Shown here: in pieces, positions 1-11,164 of the stretch
Numbering within the stretch: position 1 is the stretch's first letter
Layout of the letters: the number at the start of each line of letters is the position of its first letter
Program-made: the position numbers and the translations under genes
Notes under the pieces: generated by a model
Databases searched by the model: none
What the model saw: only the letters and a program-made list of their open reading frames with translations
What the model was told of the DNA's origin: nothing
Source: an uncultured delta proteobacterium
Lineage (GTDB): Bacteria; Myxococcota_A; Polyangia; Polyangiales; JADJMO01
Length of the DNA stretch: 35,935 nucleotides
Reading direction: 5' to 3'
Assembly (NCBI GenBank): GCA_903923175.1
Contig: CAIXWQ010000770.1
Coordinates: 1 to 35,935 of the forward strand

Positions 1-278
1 AGGCCAGCGGCCTCGGCGCCATCCTCGAGGAGTCGGCGCTCGATGCCCTCGTCGACGAGCCCTTCCGCGTGTTCGCCGAACGCCTCGGCGACGACGCGCG
101 CAGGCTCGTGCTCGCGGGCGGAGAGGACTACGCGCTCGTCGCGGCCGTCGCCCCCGGCGTGGCGCTCGCCGCGGGCCTGCGCGAAATCGGCGCGTTCGCC
201 GCGGGCGGCGGGGTGCACGTGCGCGGGCGTGACGGCGCCTTGCGCGACGCGCCAGCCGGATTTAGGCACTCCACGTGA
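1..278 (+). CDS. thiL: Thiamine-monophosphate kinase, C-terminal part (start outside window)
   Basis: The frame is open from base 3 to the TGA at 276-278 and gives about 91 residues. They contain the sequence GGEDYALV, which matches the GG(D/E)DYEL motif of the C-terminal domain of ThiL (AIR-synthase-like fold), preceded by a Leu/Ala-rich helix and followed by a short tail ending in GF-x-H as in the family. ThiL phosphorylates thiamine monophosphate to thiamine diphosphate, the cofactor of, among others, the E1 alpha dehydrogenase encoded later in the window. The N-terminal ATP- and Mg-binding half lies upstream of base 1. The stop overlaps the next GTG start by four bases (GTGA). The motif is clear but only a third of the protein is visible. 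Confidence 0.82.
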   Translation, partial: ASGLGAILEESALDALVDEPFRVFAERLGDDARRLVLAGGEDYALVAAVAPGVALAAGLREIGAFAAGGGVHVRGRDGALRDAPAGFRHST

Positions 279-592
279 CCGAAGCCCTGTTGATGCTCAT
301 CGGCGCGACAGCCCTGCTCGCGGGGCTCTACGTCGTCGCCGACCGCGGGCGCACGTTCGCAGTCTGCCGCATCGAGCGAGGGCGCATGCGGGTGGTGCGC
401 GGCAAGCTGCCGGCGCGCGTGCGTGCCGAGCTCGAGGAGGTCGTCGCGCGCTCCGGGCTGAGCGGCGGCGGGTTCTCCATCAAGCGCGAGGACCGCCGCC
501 CGACGCTGTTCGTGCACGGCATCGCCGACGAAAACGTCGTCCAGCGGCTCCGCAACGTGGTGGGGCGCTTCCGCTCGGCCGAGATGCGCTGA
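275..592 (+). CDS. Small membrane-anchored DUF3634-like protein
   Basis: A 105-residue protein starting with GTG inside the thiL stop (GTGA), so probably translated from the same message. Residues 1-22 form one hydrophobic segment (MTEALLMLIGATALLAGLYV), followed by a basic stretch and a cytoplasmic domain. The pattern 'F-x-[VI]-x-x-I-x-x-G-x-[ML]-x-V-x-x-G-K-[LI]-P' and the later 'V-x-x-R-L-R-N-V-V-G' resemble DUF3634, a family of small single-TM proteins of unknown function. The family call is from remembered consensus, not a search. The next gene, sctR, is 64 bases downstream on the same strand. Confidence 0.65.
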   Translation: MTEALLMLIGATALLAGLYVVADRGRTFAVCRIERGRMRVVRGKLPARVRAELEEVVARSGLSGGGFSIKREDRRPTLFVHGIADENVVQRLRNVVGRFRSAEMR

Positions 593-656
593 GCGGCCGC
601 CCTCCGCCGAACTCGACCGTAGACGCGCGCGAGGAGCCGCGCGATCGAGCGCGGCC

Positions 657-1433
657 ATGCGGGCGAAGCGAGCATTCGCGGTGGCGATCCCGGCGATTTC
701 GGCGGCCGGGCTCGCTTGGTCGGGGGCGGCCCTCGCCGCGCCGGGCGCCTCCGTGGTGCCCGCGCCTGCCGGCGACGCGCTCTCGCGGCCGATCTTCCTG
801 GTCGTGCTGCTCGCGGCGCTGTCGCTCGTCCCGGTCGTGCTGATGGCGACCACCGCGTTCGTGAAGATCTCGACCGTGCTGCAGATCGCCCGCAACGCGA
901 TCGGCGCGCAGAACGTCCCCTCCAACACCGTCATCCTCGCGCTCGCGGCGGTGCTCTCGGCCGTGGCGATGGCGCCGGTCGGCAACGCCATCGCCGCGCG
1001 CGGCGCCGAGCTGCTGGCGCACGCAGGCGAGCTCGACACGCCAGCGCTCGTGACGCAGGGGGCGAAGGCCGTGGGAGAGCCGCTCCGGAACTTCCTCGAG
1101 GCCAACGCCGCGCCCAAGGAGAAGGCGCGCTTCCTCGCGCTCGCGAAGGCCGCACGAAGAACCGAAGCGCAGCCCGACGTGCGCGAGACCGACCTCGCGG
1201 TCATCGTCCCCGCGTTCGTCGTGAGCGAGCTCGATCGCGCGTTCGCGCTCGGCGTCGCGGTGTTCCTGCCGTTCCTCGTGCTCGACCTCGTCGTCGCCAA
1301 CGTGCTGGTCGCGGCGGGGCTCGCCTCGCTCTCGCCGTCGCAGGTGTCGCTCCCGCTGAAGCTGCTGCTCTTCCTCGCGGTCGACGGGTGGGGCCTGCTC
1401 GCGAAGGCGCTGGTCCTCGGCTACCGCTTCTGA
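657..1433 (+). CDS. sctR: Type III secretion export apparatus subunit SctR (FliP/YscR family)
   Basis: 258 residues, close to the family length. SctR/FliP forms the pentameric core of the export gate in the inner membrane. Residues 1-28 look like a cleavable signal peptide ending AALAAPG. Then come TM1 (about 46-66), the block FVKIS-x-V-L-x-x-A-R-N-A-I-G-A-Q-x-V-P, TM2 ending MAPVGNA, a soluble loop with the conserved P-A-F-V-V-S-E-L, and the terminal hairpin LPFLVLDLVVANVL plus SLPLKLLLFLAVDGW. FVKIS and MAPVG fit YscR/SctR better than FliP, which usually has FTRI. No other secretion or flagellar gene is present in the window, so this is an isolated gene. Secretin-less non-flagellar systems are known in Myxococcales. 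It converges on the sigma-partner gene. Confidence 0.88.
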   Translation: MRAKRAFAVAIPAISAAGLAWSGAALAAPGASVVPAPAGDALSRPIFLVVLLAALSLVPVVLMATTAFVKISTVLQIARNAIGAQNVPSNTVILALAAVLSAVAMAPVGNAIAARGAELLAHAGELDTPALVTQGAKAVGEPLRNFLEANAAPKEKARFLALAKAARRTEAQPDVRETDLAVIVPAFVVSELDRAFALGVAVFLPFLVLDLVVANVLVAAGLASLSPSQVSLPLKLLLFLAVDGWGLLAKALVLGYRF

Positions 1434-1473
1434 CGCTTCCGGGCGGCCGTCGGCGAGGCGCCCGCGAGCGAGC

Positions 1474-2604
1474 TCAGCGCGTGTCGGACACGACCGCGTA
1501 GCCCGTGCCACCCAGCCGCGAGGGGTCGACGCGGGCCGTCGAGAACGCCTTCTTGATGCACGCCTCGGCGCCGGTCCCCTTGGCGGGTCCGTCGGTCACC
1601 ACGACGCCCGTCACGGTCCCGGAGGGCCCGAACGAGATCGTGACGCGCGACTCGCCGGCGACGCCCACGACGCAGGCGTTCGCGGCCGCCATCCGGAAGT
1701 TGACCGCGCTGCGCACGTCCATCGGCTCCGGGCGCTCGGCCACGTACGGCGGCGGCGCCGTCGCGGTGGCGGTCGGCGCCACCGTCGCCGTGCCTAGCGC
1801 GGTCGCGGTGCTCGGCGGCGACGCGGTGCCGACCGGCACCGTCGTGAACGGCTTCGGGGGGGCCACCATCGGCAACGGCTTGGAGGGCGAGCCGGTCGTG
1901 TCGCCCGCGGTCGTCGTCGGTCGCTCGAGCACGGCGACCGTCGGCGCCGCGCTGTCGCTCGGCGAAGGGGGCCCGGGCGGCGTGACGGTCGCGAGCGCGA
2001 GCGAGTCGGCCGGCTTCGGCGCGAGCGCGCTCGCCTGGGTCGATTCGTTCCTGTTCGCGCTCGAGGATCCGCGCGGCTCGCGCAGCGCGACGCCGAACAG
2101 CCCGATCAGCGCCGCTGCCGCCAGCGCGAGCCCGGCGATCCAGCCACCGTTTCGGCGGTCGGTGCGCCGCGCGGCGGGCGCCGCACCTCCGGCAGGCGCG
2201 CTCGGGAGCTCCGCGTCGTGCAGCGAAATCCGCGCGAGGTGCCGCGGCTCCTTCGCGTGGTCGGAGGCGTGCGAGGCGATCGCGCCATGATCGTCGTGCG
2301 CGGCGTCCTCCGCCTCCTCGTCCGCGCGCCACGGCTCGTCGAGATCGCTCGCGCCCAGCTCGTCGAGCGCGCGGGGCTCGCCGTCGACGCTCCCCTCGGG
2401 GCAGGGCGGCGCGAGCAGCGCGTCGAGCGCCAGGCCAGCGCGCCCTTCGTCGAACAGCTGCCCGGCGACCTCGGGCACCTCCGCCTCCGCCACGCCGATG
2501 GCCCCGAGGGCGCGCGACAACCAGCGCACGTCGTCGTCGCCGGCAGCCTGCTCCAGCACCGCGCCTCGAAGCGCACGATCGAGCGGATCGTCCTTCACGC
2601 TCAC
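1474..2604 (-). CDS. Putative anti-sigma/membrane regulator with His-rich segment and AgmX/TonB-like C-terminus
   Basis: 376 residues from a GTG that overlaps the sigma-factor stop (GTGA), with a GGGAGG ribosome site just upstream. Residues 1-100 are acidic and probably cytoplasmic. Residues 103-129 carry six His (HDDH-x5-H-x3-H-x5-H-x6-H). TM is about 154-174 (WIAGLALAAAALIGLFGVAL). Residues 180-290 are a Pro/Thr/Ser/Ala linker. The last 85 residues end in a small domain with GTVTGVVV and two Cys (NACV, EACIKKAF), resembling the AgmX/PglI or TonB-like C-terminal domain common in myxobacterial envelope proteins. Position and topology suggest it holds the upstream ECF sigma factor at the membrane. 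I see no canonical H-x3-C-x2-C zinc anti-sigma motif. Function is inferred from context. Confidence 0.7.
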   Translation of the reverse strand: MSVKDDPLDRALRGAVLEQAAGDDDVRWLSRALGAIGVAEAEVPEVAGQLFDEGRAGLALDALLAPPCPEGSVDGEPRALDELGASDLDEPWRADEEAEDAAHDDHGAIASHASDHAKEPRHLARISLHDAELPSAPAGGAAPAARRTDRRNGGWIAGLALAAAALIGLFGVALREPRGSSSANRNESTQASALAPKPADSLALATVTPPGPPSPSDSAAPTVAVLERPTTTAGDTTGSPSKPLPMVAPPKPFTTVPVGTASPPSTATALGTATVAPTATATAPPPYVAERPEPMDVRSAVNFRMAAANACVVGVAGESRVTISFGPSGTVTGVVVTDGPAKGTGAEACIKKAFSTARVDPSRLGGTGYAVVSDTR

Positions 2605-3233
2605 CGGGCACCTCCCTTCTTCGCGCGGTCGCCGCCGAGCTCGTCGACGGCCTCCTCGAGCCCGCGTCCGCGCAGCTTCTCGCGCAGCCGCTTGCGGGCC
2701 TCGTGCACGCGCCACGCCACCGTACCCGCCGAGCAGCCGAGGATCGCCGCGGCGTCCTCCTGCGGCACCCCATCCACGCACACGAGCAGCAGCGTGGCGC
2801 GCAGCCCCTCGGGCAGCGCGTCGACCTCGTCGAGCAGCGCGCGCGCGACGCGCTGACGGTCGAGCGCGCTCCCGGGATCTCCCGGTCCGGCGGGCCGCTC
2901 CGCGAGCACGCCCTCGACGCCGGGATCGTCGACGTCGACGTGACGCCGGACGGCGAGCGAGCGTGCGCGGTTGAGCGAGAGGTTCACGGCGATCCGGTAG
3001 ATCCAGGTGAAGAACTCGCTGCGACCGTCGAAGCGAGGGAGCGCTTGGTGGGCGCGGACGAACGCCTCCTGGGCGACGTCGTCGGCGTCGGCGTGGCCGC
3101 GCACCAGCTGCCGGGCGAGGCGCCGGACGCGCGGGCCGTAGCGCCGGACGAGCTCCGTGAAGGCCGCGCCATCGCCGGCGCGCGCGCGATCCACGAGCTC
3201 GCGATCGCTGACTGCGCTGTCGTCTTGCGCCAT
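2601..3233 (-). CDS. ECF-type RNA polymerase sigma factor (RpoE-like)
   Basis: 210 residues from ATG at 3233 ([20 protein letters not shown]), the usual N-terminus of ECF sigma factors. Region 2 includes the core-binding and -10 recognition segment [14 protein letters not shown] then F[10 protein letters not shown]. Region 4 includes [11 protein letters not shown] and the helix-turn-helix [22 protein letters not shown]. The short linker is typical, with no region 3. The frame stays open upstream to 3428, but those residues do not look like the family and no strong ribosome site decides the start. Its stop overlaps the start of the membrane partner, so the pair is probably co-translated and autoregulated. 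Regulon unknown. Confidence 0.9.
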   Translation of the reverse strand: MAQDDSAVSDRELVDRARAGDGAAFTELVRRYGPRVRRLARQLVRGHADADDVAQEAFVRAHQALPRFDGRSEFFTWIYRIAVNLSLNRARSLAVRRHVDVDDPGVEGVLAERPAGPGDPGSALDRQRVARALLDEVDALPEGLRATLLLVCVDGVPQEDAAAILGCSAGTVAWRVHEARKRLREKLRGRGLEEAVDELGGDRAKKGGAR

Positions 3234-3502
3234 CCGGTGCGCGGTTCGTAGGGCACGTCCTATGGAACCGCGCGGGTAGCATAGCTTGGTCGGCGCCCGA
3301 GCGGATCCGCACTCGTTGCAAGCGTCCAATTCCAGTGGAAACCCGCTGTACGCGGCGGCTGCGCAACCATTTCGCAGTCGGCCGAGACGTCGGACATCCG
3401 CGTCACGCCGACCTGCGTTCGCAGCCAAAACCCGCAGCTTCTCGCGCGAGACGAGCGCGGGATGTGGACGCGCTCGGCGTGGGTCGCTACCTATCGCAGC
3501 CG

Positions 3503-4459
3503 ATGTACTTCCAGGATCTCATCCTCACGCTGCAGAGCTTCTGGGCCCAGCGTGGCTGCCTGATCGTCCAGCCCTACAACTCGGAGGTCGGCGCGGGGAC
3601 GTACAACCCGGCGACGTTCCTACGCGCGCTCGGCCCCGAGCCGTGGAACGTGGCGTTCGTGGAGCCCTCGCGTCGCCCCACCGACGGCCGCTACGGCGAC
3701 AACCCCAACCGGCTGCAGCAGTTCCACCAGTTCCAGGTGATCCTGAAGCCGAGCCCGCTGAACATCCAGCAGACCTATCTCGACTCGCTCGTCGCGCTCG
3801 GCACCAACCCGCTCGAGCACGACCTGCGCTTCCTCGAGGACGACTGGGAATCGCCCACGCTCGGCGCCTGGGGGCTCGGCTGGCAGGTCTGGATCGACGG
3901 CCTCGAGATCTCGCAGTTCACGTACTTCCAGCAGGTCGGCGGCTTCGACTGCAAGCCGGTGAGCGGTGAGCTCACCTATGGCCTCGAGCGCATCGCGATG
4001 TACCTGCAGGACGTCGACAACGTGTACGACGTCGAGTTCGCGAAGGGCGTGAAATACGGCGAGATCTACAAGCGCGCCGAGTGGGAGTGGTCGACCTACA
4101 ACTTCGAGGAGGCCGACGTCGAGAAGCACTTCGCGACGTTCGACACCTGCGAGACCGAGGCGAAGCGGCTCCTCCAGCGCGGCAGCAAGCTCGTGAAGGA
4201 GAAGGTCAAGGACAAGGACGTCGAGCGCCTGATCCTCGATCCGAAGGCCGCGCTCGTACTCCCGGCGTACGACTTCGTCGTGAAGGCCGCGCACGCGTTC
4301 AACGTCCTCGACGCGCGCGGCGCCATCAGCGTCACCGAGCGTCAGCGCTTCATCGGCCGCGTTCGCGCGCTCGCGCGCGGGGTCGCCGAGGCGTACCTCG
4401 CGCAGCGCGAGGCGCTCGGCTTCCCGCTGCTCGCCGCGGCCGACACGGCCGCGGAGTAG
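3503..4459 (+). CDS. glyQ: Glycyl-tRNA synthetase alpha subunit
   Basis: 318 residues from ATG at 3503 ([19 protein letters not shown]), which matches the family N-terminus. The open frame extends upstream to 3335 but those residues are not homologous; a GTG at 3479 is the only close alternative. Family blocks are all present: [70 protein letters not shown] and [12 protein letters not shown], then [15 protein letters not shown][13 protein letters not shown]. GlyQ supplies the aminoacylation site of the alpha2-beta2 enzyme. The segment before LPAYD (roughly residues 225-248) holds a charged insertion of about 20 residues not expected from other GlyQ. glyS, normally next door, is absent: the gene converges on a lipoprotein gene 23 bases away. 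Confidence 0.96.
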   Translation: MYFQDLILTLQSFWAQRGCLIVQPYNSEVGAGTYNPATFLRALGPEPWNVAFVEPSRRPTDGRYGDNPNRLQQFHQFQVILKPSPLNIQQTYLDSLVALGTNPLEHDLRFLEDDWESPTLGAWGLGWQVWIDGLEISQFTYFQQVGGFDCKPVSGELTYGLERIAMYLQDVDNVYDVEFAKGVKYGEIYKRAEWEWSTYNFEEADVEKHFATFDTCETEAKRLLQRGSKLVKEKVKDKDVERLILDPKAALVLPAYDFVVKAAHAFNVLDARGAISVTERQRFIGRVRALARGVAEAYLAQREALGFPLLAAADTAAE

Positions 4460-4482
4460 TCGCCGAGGCGCAGCGGGGGCAC

Positions 4483-4983
4483 TCAGCCGGGCGAGCCGTC
4501 GCTCGAGGCGCGGGCGCCCGCATCGCCTGCCTCGCCCGGTTCGCCGCCGTCGCGGCCCGCGTCGGCCTCCACACCGCATGCCTGGAAGCCGACGACGGTG
4601 GTCGCGTCGCGCATGCAGCGAAAGTCCGTCGCCGGCATCACGCGCCCCGCGCAGCGCTTGACCCAGGCGTCGGTCTCCGCGCGCATCTTCTGGCGAAGCG
4701 CGGCCTCGACCTCGAGCTTCTCGCCCGCGTCGGCGAACGCCGGGGAGCCTCCGTCGGGGGTGAAGGCCTCGTCGACCGCGATCTCGATCTGGCGATCCCG
4801 CAGCGACTCGCAGTCCTGGCGGCTGAGCACCCGTAGATCGTCGTAGCCCGGGCCGGCCGGGGCCGGCGGCATGGCCGGACGCTTTTCGTCGGCACACGCG
4901 ATCAGCGCGAGCGCGACGAGCGCCGGCGTGCAGAGCATCGAGAGCGTCGAGACGATTCGCGCGGCGCGGCTCAGTCGAGGCAT
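4483..4983 (-). CDS. Small lipoprotein with conserved Cys pattern (paralogue of neighbour)
   Basis: 166 residues from ATG at 4983, overlapping the end of the preceding lipoprotein gene by 13 bases. The N-terminus has basic residues, a hydrophobic run and a lipobox ALIAC, so it is a predicted lipoprotein. The mature part has a DC near residue 56, then a long helix-rich stretch, then C-x11-C-x12-C (CAGRVM, RCMRDA, GFQAC) and an Asp/Gly/Ala-rich tail. The spacing C-x11-C-x3-A-x5-F-x2-C is identical to that in the neighbouring lipoprotein (4971-5234), so the two are probably paralogues; this copy has about 24 extra residues between Cys 1 and Cys 2. No known domain recognised. Third gene of a probable operon starting with E1 alpha. 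Confidence 0.75.
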   Translation of the reverse strand: MPRLSRAARIVSTLSMLCTPALVALALIACADEKRPAMPPAPAGPGYDDLRVLSRQDCESLRDRQIEIAVDEAFTPDGGSPAFADAGEKLEVEAALRQKMRAETDAWVKRCAGRVMPATDFRCMRDATTVVGFQACGVEADAGRDGGEPGEAGDAGARASSDGSPG

Positions 4984-5234
4984 TGGAAGAACGAGACCTC
5001 GTCGCTCGCCTTCTCGAGGCACTCGTGGGTGCGGCGCGAGATGACCGTCCCCGGGCACGACTTGGTGAACTTCTCAGCCGCTTCCTTCGACTGCTTCCCC
5101 TTGGCCTTGGCCCACGCCTCGAGCTTGACGCGGTACTCCTCGCAGTCGGGCTGCGTGAGGGTGTAGCTGCGGCACGCGGCCGTCGACGACGCGAGGCCGA
5201 GGAGCAACAGGAGCCGCGCGCGGGCGCGCGTCAT
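4971..5234 (-). CDS. Very small four-Cys lipoprotein overlapping E1 alpha
   Basis: 87 residues from ATG at 5234, whose first bases form the stop of the E1 alpha gene (ATGA). The signal sequence is rich in Leu and ends in the lipobox STAAC. The mature chain has a DC motif, a Lys-rich helix (KLEAWAKAKGKQSKEAAEKF), then SCPG, HEC and FFQC with spacing C-x11-C-x12-C. It is the short sister of the next lipoprotein. The even number of mature Cys beyond the lipid-bearing one would allow two disulfides in the periplasm. The function is not recognisable; the tight coupling to a cytoplasmic dehydrogenase gene may simply reflect operon packing. Confidence 0.72.
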   Translation of the reverse strand: MTRARARLLLLLGLASSTAACRSYTLTQPDCEEYRVKLEAWAKAKGKQSKEAAEKFTKSCPGTVISRRTHECLEKASDEVSFFQCLD

Positions 5235-6376
5235 CCGTGGCCCCCACCGTGCGGGACGGCCGGCGGCGTTCGCATCAGCTCGTCGCGCTGCTCTCGCAGG
5301 TGCCAGGGGAGCTCGGCGTAGACGTCGTCGAAGAGCGTCTCGCGCGCCGGGTTCGGCAGCGGCTCGACCTCCTTGATCGCCGCGATCACCTCTTTGTCGA
5401 GCTCGGCCTCGAGCTCCGCGCGGCGCGCGTCGCTGGTGAGCCCCTTCGCGACCATCCAGGCGTGAAAGCGCTCGACCGGGTCGCGCTGGCGCCACTTCTC
5501 GACCTCGGCCTCGCTCCGGTAGCGCGTGGGATCGTCCGACGTCGAGTGCGCGCCGATGCGGTAGGTGACCGCCTCGACGAACGTGGGGCCGCCGCCGGCG
5601 CGCGCCTTGTCGCAGGCCTTGTTCACGACGTCGTACACGGCCAGCACGTCGTTGCCGTCGACGCGCACCGACTCGACGCCGTACGCCCTCCCTTTGATCG
5701 CGATGGTCGCGGAGACGGTCTGGCGCGCGGTCGGGACGCTGATCGACCAGTGGTTGTTCTGGCAGACGATCACGCTCGGCGTCTTGTAGACGCCTGCGAA
5801 CGTCATCGCCGCGTGGAAGTCGGGCTCGCTGGTGGCGCCGTCGCCGTGGAAGCCGAGCACGACGTCGTCGGTGTGGCGGAGCTTCGCGGCCCACGCGGCG
5901 CCCACCGCCTGCGGCACCTGCGGGCCGATGACCGACGACCAGGAGACCTGGTTCACCGAGCGGCCGCTCATGTGCGACGGCATCTGGCGCCCCTTGAGCA
6001 CGTCGCCGGAGTTGCCGAACACCTGCGCGATGAACTGCGTGAGCGGGAAGCCGCGCACCAGCATGATGGCCTGCTCGCGGAGCGCGGGGAACACCCAGTC
6101 GCTCTTGCGCGTCGCGAAGCCGCACCCGATCGGCACGGCTTCCTGGCCCGTCGCCGCGCCATAGAAGCCCACGCGCCCCTGGCGCTGCAGGACGATCATC
6201 CGCGCGTCGAGGACGCGCACGCGGAGCAGCTCGCGGTGCATGCCGAGCAGCGTCTCGGTCGGGAGGTCGACCGAGCGTGTCTCGGTCGCTCCCTCCATCC
6301 CCATGACGGTGACGAGGCCGAGCGCGGGATCGACGGACGGAGCGACCGCAGCGGCGGGCAGAGGGGCAGGGGCCAT
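5231..6376 (-). CDS. bkdA: Branched-chain 2-oxo acid dehydrogenase-type E1 component, alpha subunit
   Basis: 381 residues, full length for the family. E1 decarboxylates branched-chain 2-oxo acids (from Val, Leu, Ile) with thiamine diphosphate and passes the acyl group to lipoyl-E2. Visible motifs: GRVGFYGAATGQEA, KGRQMPSHM, the ThDP motif starting GDGATSEPDFHAA and ending CQNN, then RVDGNDVLAVYD, YRIGAHSTSDDPTRYR and the tail LFDDVYAELPWHLREQ. HSTSDD and the tail fit BCKDH rather than pyruvate dehydrogenase, which has a different loop. The beta subunit and E2 are not in the window, so it may pair with a distant E1 beta or belong to a second set. In Myxococcus xanthus the esg locus (BCKDH) makes branched-chain acyl-CoA needed for development; a similar role here is only a possibility. 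Confidence 0.85.
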   Translation of the reverse strand: MAPAPLPAAAVAPSVDPALGLVTVMGMEGATETRSVDLPTETLLGMHRELLRVRVLDARMIVLQRQGRVGFYGAATGQEAVPIGCGFATRKSDWVFPALREQAIMLVRGFPLTQFIAQVFGNSGDVLKGRQMPSHMSGRSVNQVSWSSVIGPQVPQAVGAAWAAKLRHTDDVVLGFHGDGATSEPDFHAAMTFAGVYKTPSVIVCQNNHWSISVPTARQTVSATIAIKGRAYGVESVRVDGNDVLAVYDVVNKACDKARAGGGPTFVEAVTYRIGAHSTSDDPTRYRSEAEVEKWRQRDPVERFHAWMVAKGLTSDARRAELEAELDKEVIAAIKEVEPLPNPARETLFDDVYAELPWHLREQRDELMRTPPAVPHGGGHG

Positions 6377-6446
6377 CGAAGGTGCCCGTAGCCTACCCGA
6401 CGTCGGGTGGCATCAGGCGGAGCCGCGCGGCGCGCGACGCAGGACG

Positions 6447-9896
<3,450 letters not shown>

Positions 9897-10018
9897 GACG
9901 CAGCGCGGTAGCAGGTCCGCGCGTTCGCGACCACCGGCAAGGACCTCCGGGCGCGCCGCGCCGTGGGGCTTTACGTCGCGCGCGGGCTTGGCGATGGTGG
10001 CGGCTTCTCGCGGACCCC

Positions 10019-10492
10019 ATGCGACGGCTGATCTTCGCGGCGATGCTGGGTGTGCTCGCGGCCTGCGCGCGGCGGCTCCCCGACGGGACGCCCGAAGGGG
10101 CGTTCGACCTGTTCCTGCGCGCGATGGAGGAGACGCCCTACGATCCGCAGGCCGCGGGGCGGGCCTACCACCTGCTCGCACCGCGGGCGCGCGACGCCAT
10201 CAAGGCGCAGGCGGCCCGTGCCCAGCAGATCACAGGCAAGGCCCCGACCCCCGAAGCGATGTTCACGCCGACGTGGGCGCCGCTCCGCTTCCCGGTCGAT
10301 CGCACGCACGCCGTCATCGACTCCGAGGGGCAGCACGCCATCCTGGAGGTCTACGGCGTCGAACCGCAGACGCAGCACGTACGGGTGCCCATGGTCCGCG
10401 AGGGCGACGCCTGGCGCCTCGAGATCGAGATCCCGCCCGCGAGCGACGCGCCTGCCGCCCCCGGCGCAGCGTCGGCGAACACGCGCCCCTGA
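10019..10492 (+). CDS. Small lipoprotein, NTF2-like candidate
   Basis: 157 residues. The N-terminus [17 protein letters not shown] is a lipoprotein signal with lipobox LAAC. The mature part begins with a helical segment '[17 protein letters not shown]...[20 protein letters not shown]', followed by beta-rich sequence with [26 protein letters not shown] and an Ala/Pro tail. The helix-then-sheet order and 'V-R-E-G-D-A-W-R-L' resemble DUF4878/NTF2-like lipoproteins, where the final strands fold over a helix pair; this is pattern similarity only. It is divergent from carB (122 bases between starts) and converges on the phosphatidyltransferase gene with four bases between stops. Confidence 0.72.
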   Translation: MRRLIFAAMLGVLAACARRLPDGTPEGAFDLFLRAMEETPYDPQAAGRAYHLLAPRARDAIKAQAARAQQITGKAPTPEAMFTPTWAPLRFPVDRTHAVIDSEGQHAILEVYGVEPQTQHVRVPMVREGDAWRLEIEIPPASDAPAAPGAASANTRP

Positions 10493-10493
10493 A

Positions 10494-10519
10494 GGCTCAC
10501 GGGCTCGGGCGCGTGAGCC
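10494..10519. terminator. Inverted repeat at convergent gene ends
   Basis: GGCTCACG (10494-10501) and CGTGAGCC (10512-10519) form a perfect 8-bp stem with a 10-base loop exactly where two convergent genes end (stops at 10492 and 10497). It could stop or stabilise transcripts from both sides. There is no T-tract on either side, so an intrinsic terminator is not proven. Confidence 0.35.
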
Positions 10520-11051
10520 GCGCGACCTCCCGCCGCACGTAGTGGAGCGCGGCCACCGCGCCGAGCAGCGACGTCGCCACGAGCACCGGCAGCAGCGCGC
10601 GCGGCGCGAGCAGCGAGAGGGAGACCGCGAGGAACTGGAGCGCGGTGGTGGCCTTGCCGTAGCCGTCGGCGGAGGGGAGCGGCGCGCCTCGCCGGCGACG
10701 CGCATGGCTCAGCAGGAACCAGCCGAGCAGCGCCAGCTCGCCGAGCTCGCGCGTGGCGAGCGCGAGCAGCCCGGGCCAGCCGAGGCGCCCGAAGGCGACG
10801 AGCCCGTACGCGACGCAAGCGACGAAGAGCTTGTCCGCGACGCCGTCGATGAGCGCACCCGTCGCGTTGGCGAGGCGCAACCGCCGCGCGAGCCAGCCGT
10901 CCAGCACGTCGGTGAGGGCGGCCACCACGAGCACGGCGAAGGCGGTCCACGGCTGCGTGCAGACCGAGATGAAGACGACGCCGAGCGGCACGCGCGACGC
11001 GCTCAGGTAGCTCGGCAGGTGCAGCGCGTCGGCGAGCCGGTAGCGCCGCAT
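10497..11051 (-). CDS. CDP-alcohol phosphatidyltransferase family membrane protein
   Basis: 184 residues from ATG at 11051 (MRRYRLADALHLPSYLSASR); an in-frame ATG at 11126 would add 25 low-complexity residues. The signature D-G-x2-A-R-x8-G-x3-D-x3-D is complete (DVLDGWLARRLRLANATGA, then LIDGVADK) and supplies the metal-binding aspartates. About five or six hydrophobic segments surround it. Such enzymes move a phosphatidyl group from CDP-diacylglycerol to an alcohol such as glycerol 3-phosphate or inositol, at the inner membrane. The substrate cannot be told from the sequence; PgsA-like is plausible. Upstream is the acyl-CoA dehydrogenase-like gene, 113 bases away on the same strand, giving a lipid-related context. 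Confidence 0.85.
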   Translation of the reverse strand: MRRYRLADALHLPSYLSASRVPLGVVFISVCTQPWTAFAVLVVAALTDVLDGWLARRLRLANATGALIDGVADKLFVACVAYGLVAFGRLGWPGLLALATRELGELALLGWFLLSHARRRRGAPLPSADGYGKATTALQFLAVSLSLLAPRALLPVLVATSLLGAVAALHYVRREVARLTRPSP

Positions 11052-11164
11052 GCGCGCCCGAGAGGCCCGCGCCGCGTGGCGGCCGTGCCGCGCCGGGGGC
11101 GACGGAAACGAAACCGCGGAGCGCATGGCTCCGGGCGCTGCGAGAGTCGTGCCGGTAGGGGCGC

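Noticed and set aside
657-1433. A type III secretion or flagellar gene cluster
   Set aside because: Only sctR is present; neighbours are thiL, a DUF3634 gene and a sigma-factor locus.
2605-3366. An extended reading frame joining the sigma-partner gene to sequence inside the sigma gene
   Set aside because: The upstream part is antigene-like and Arg-rich, read out of frame with the sigma factor; the GTG at 2604 with a ribosome site is the natural start.
3335-3502. Longer N-terminus for GlyQ
   Set aside because: Residues before [11 protein letters not shown] do not match the family and are compositionally unlike coding sequence of this genome's proteins.
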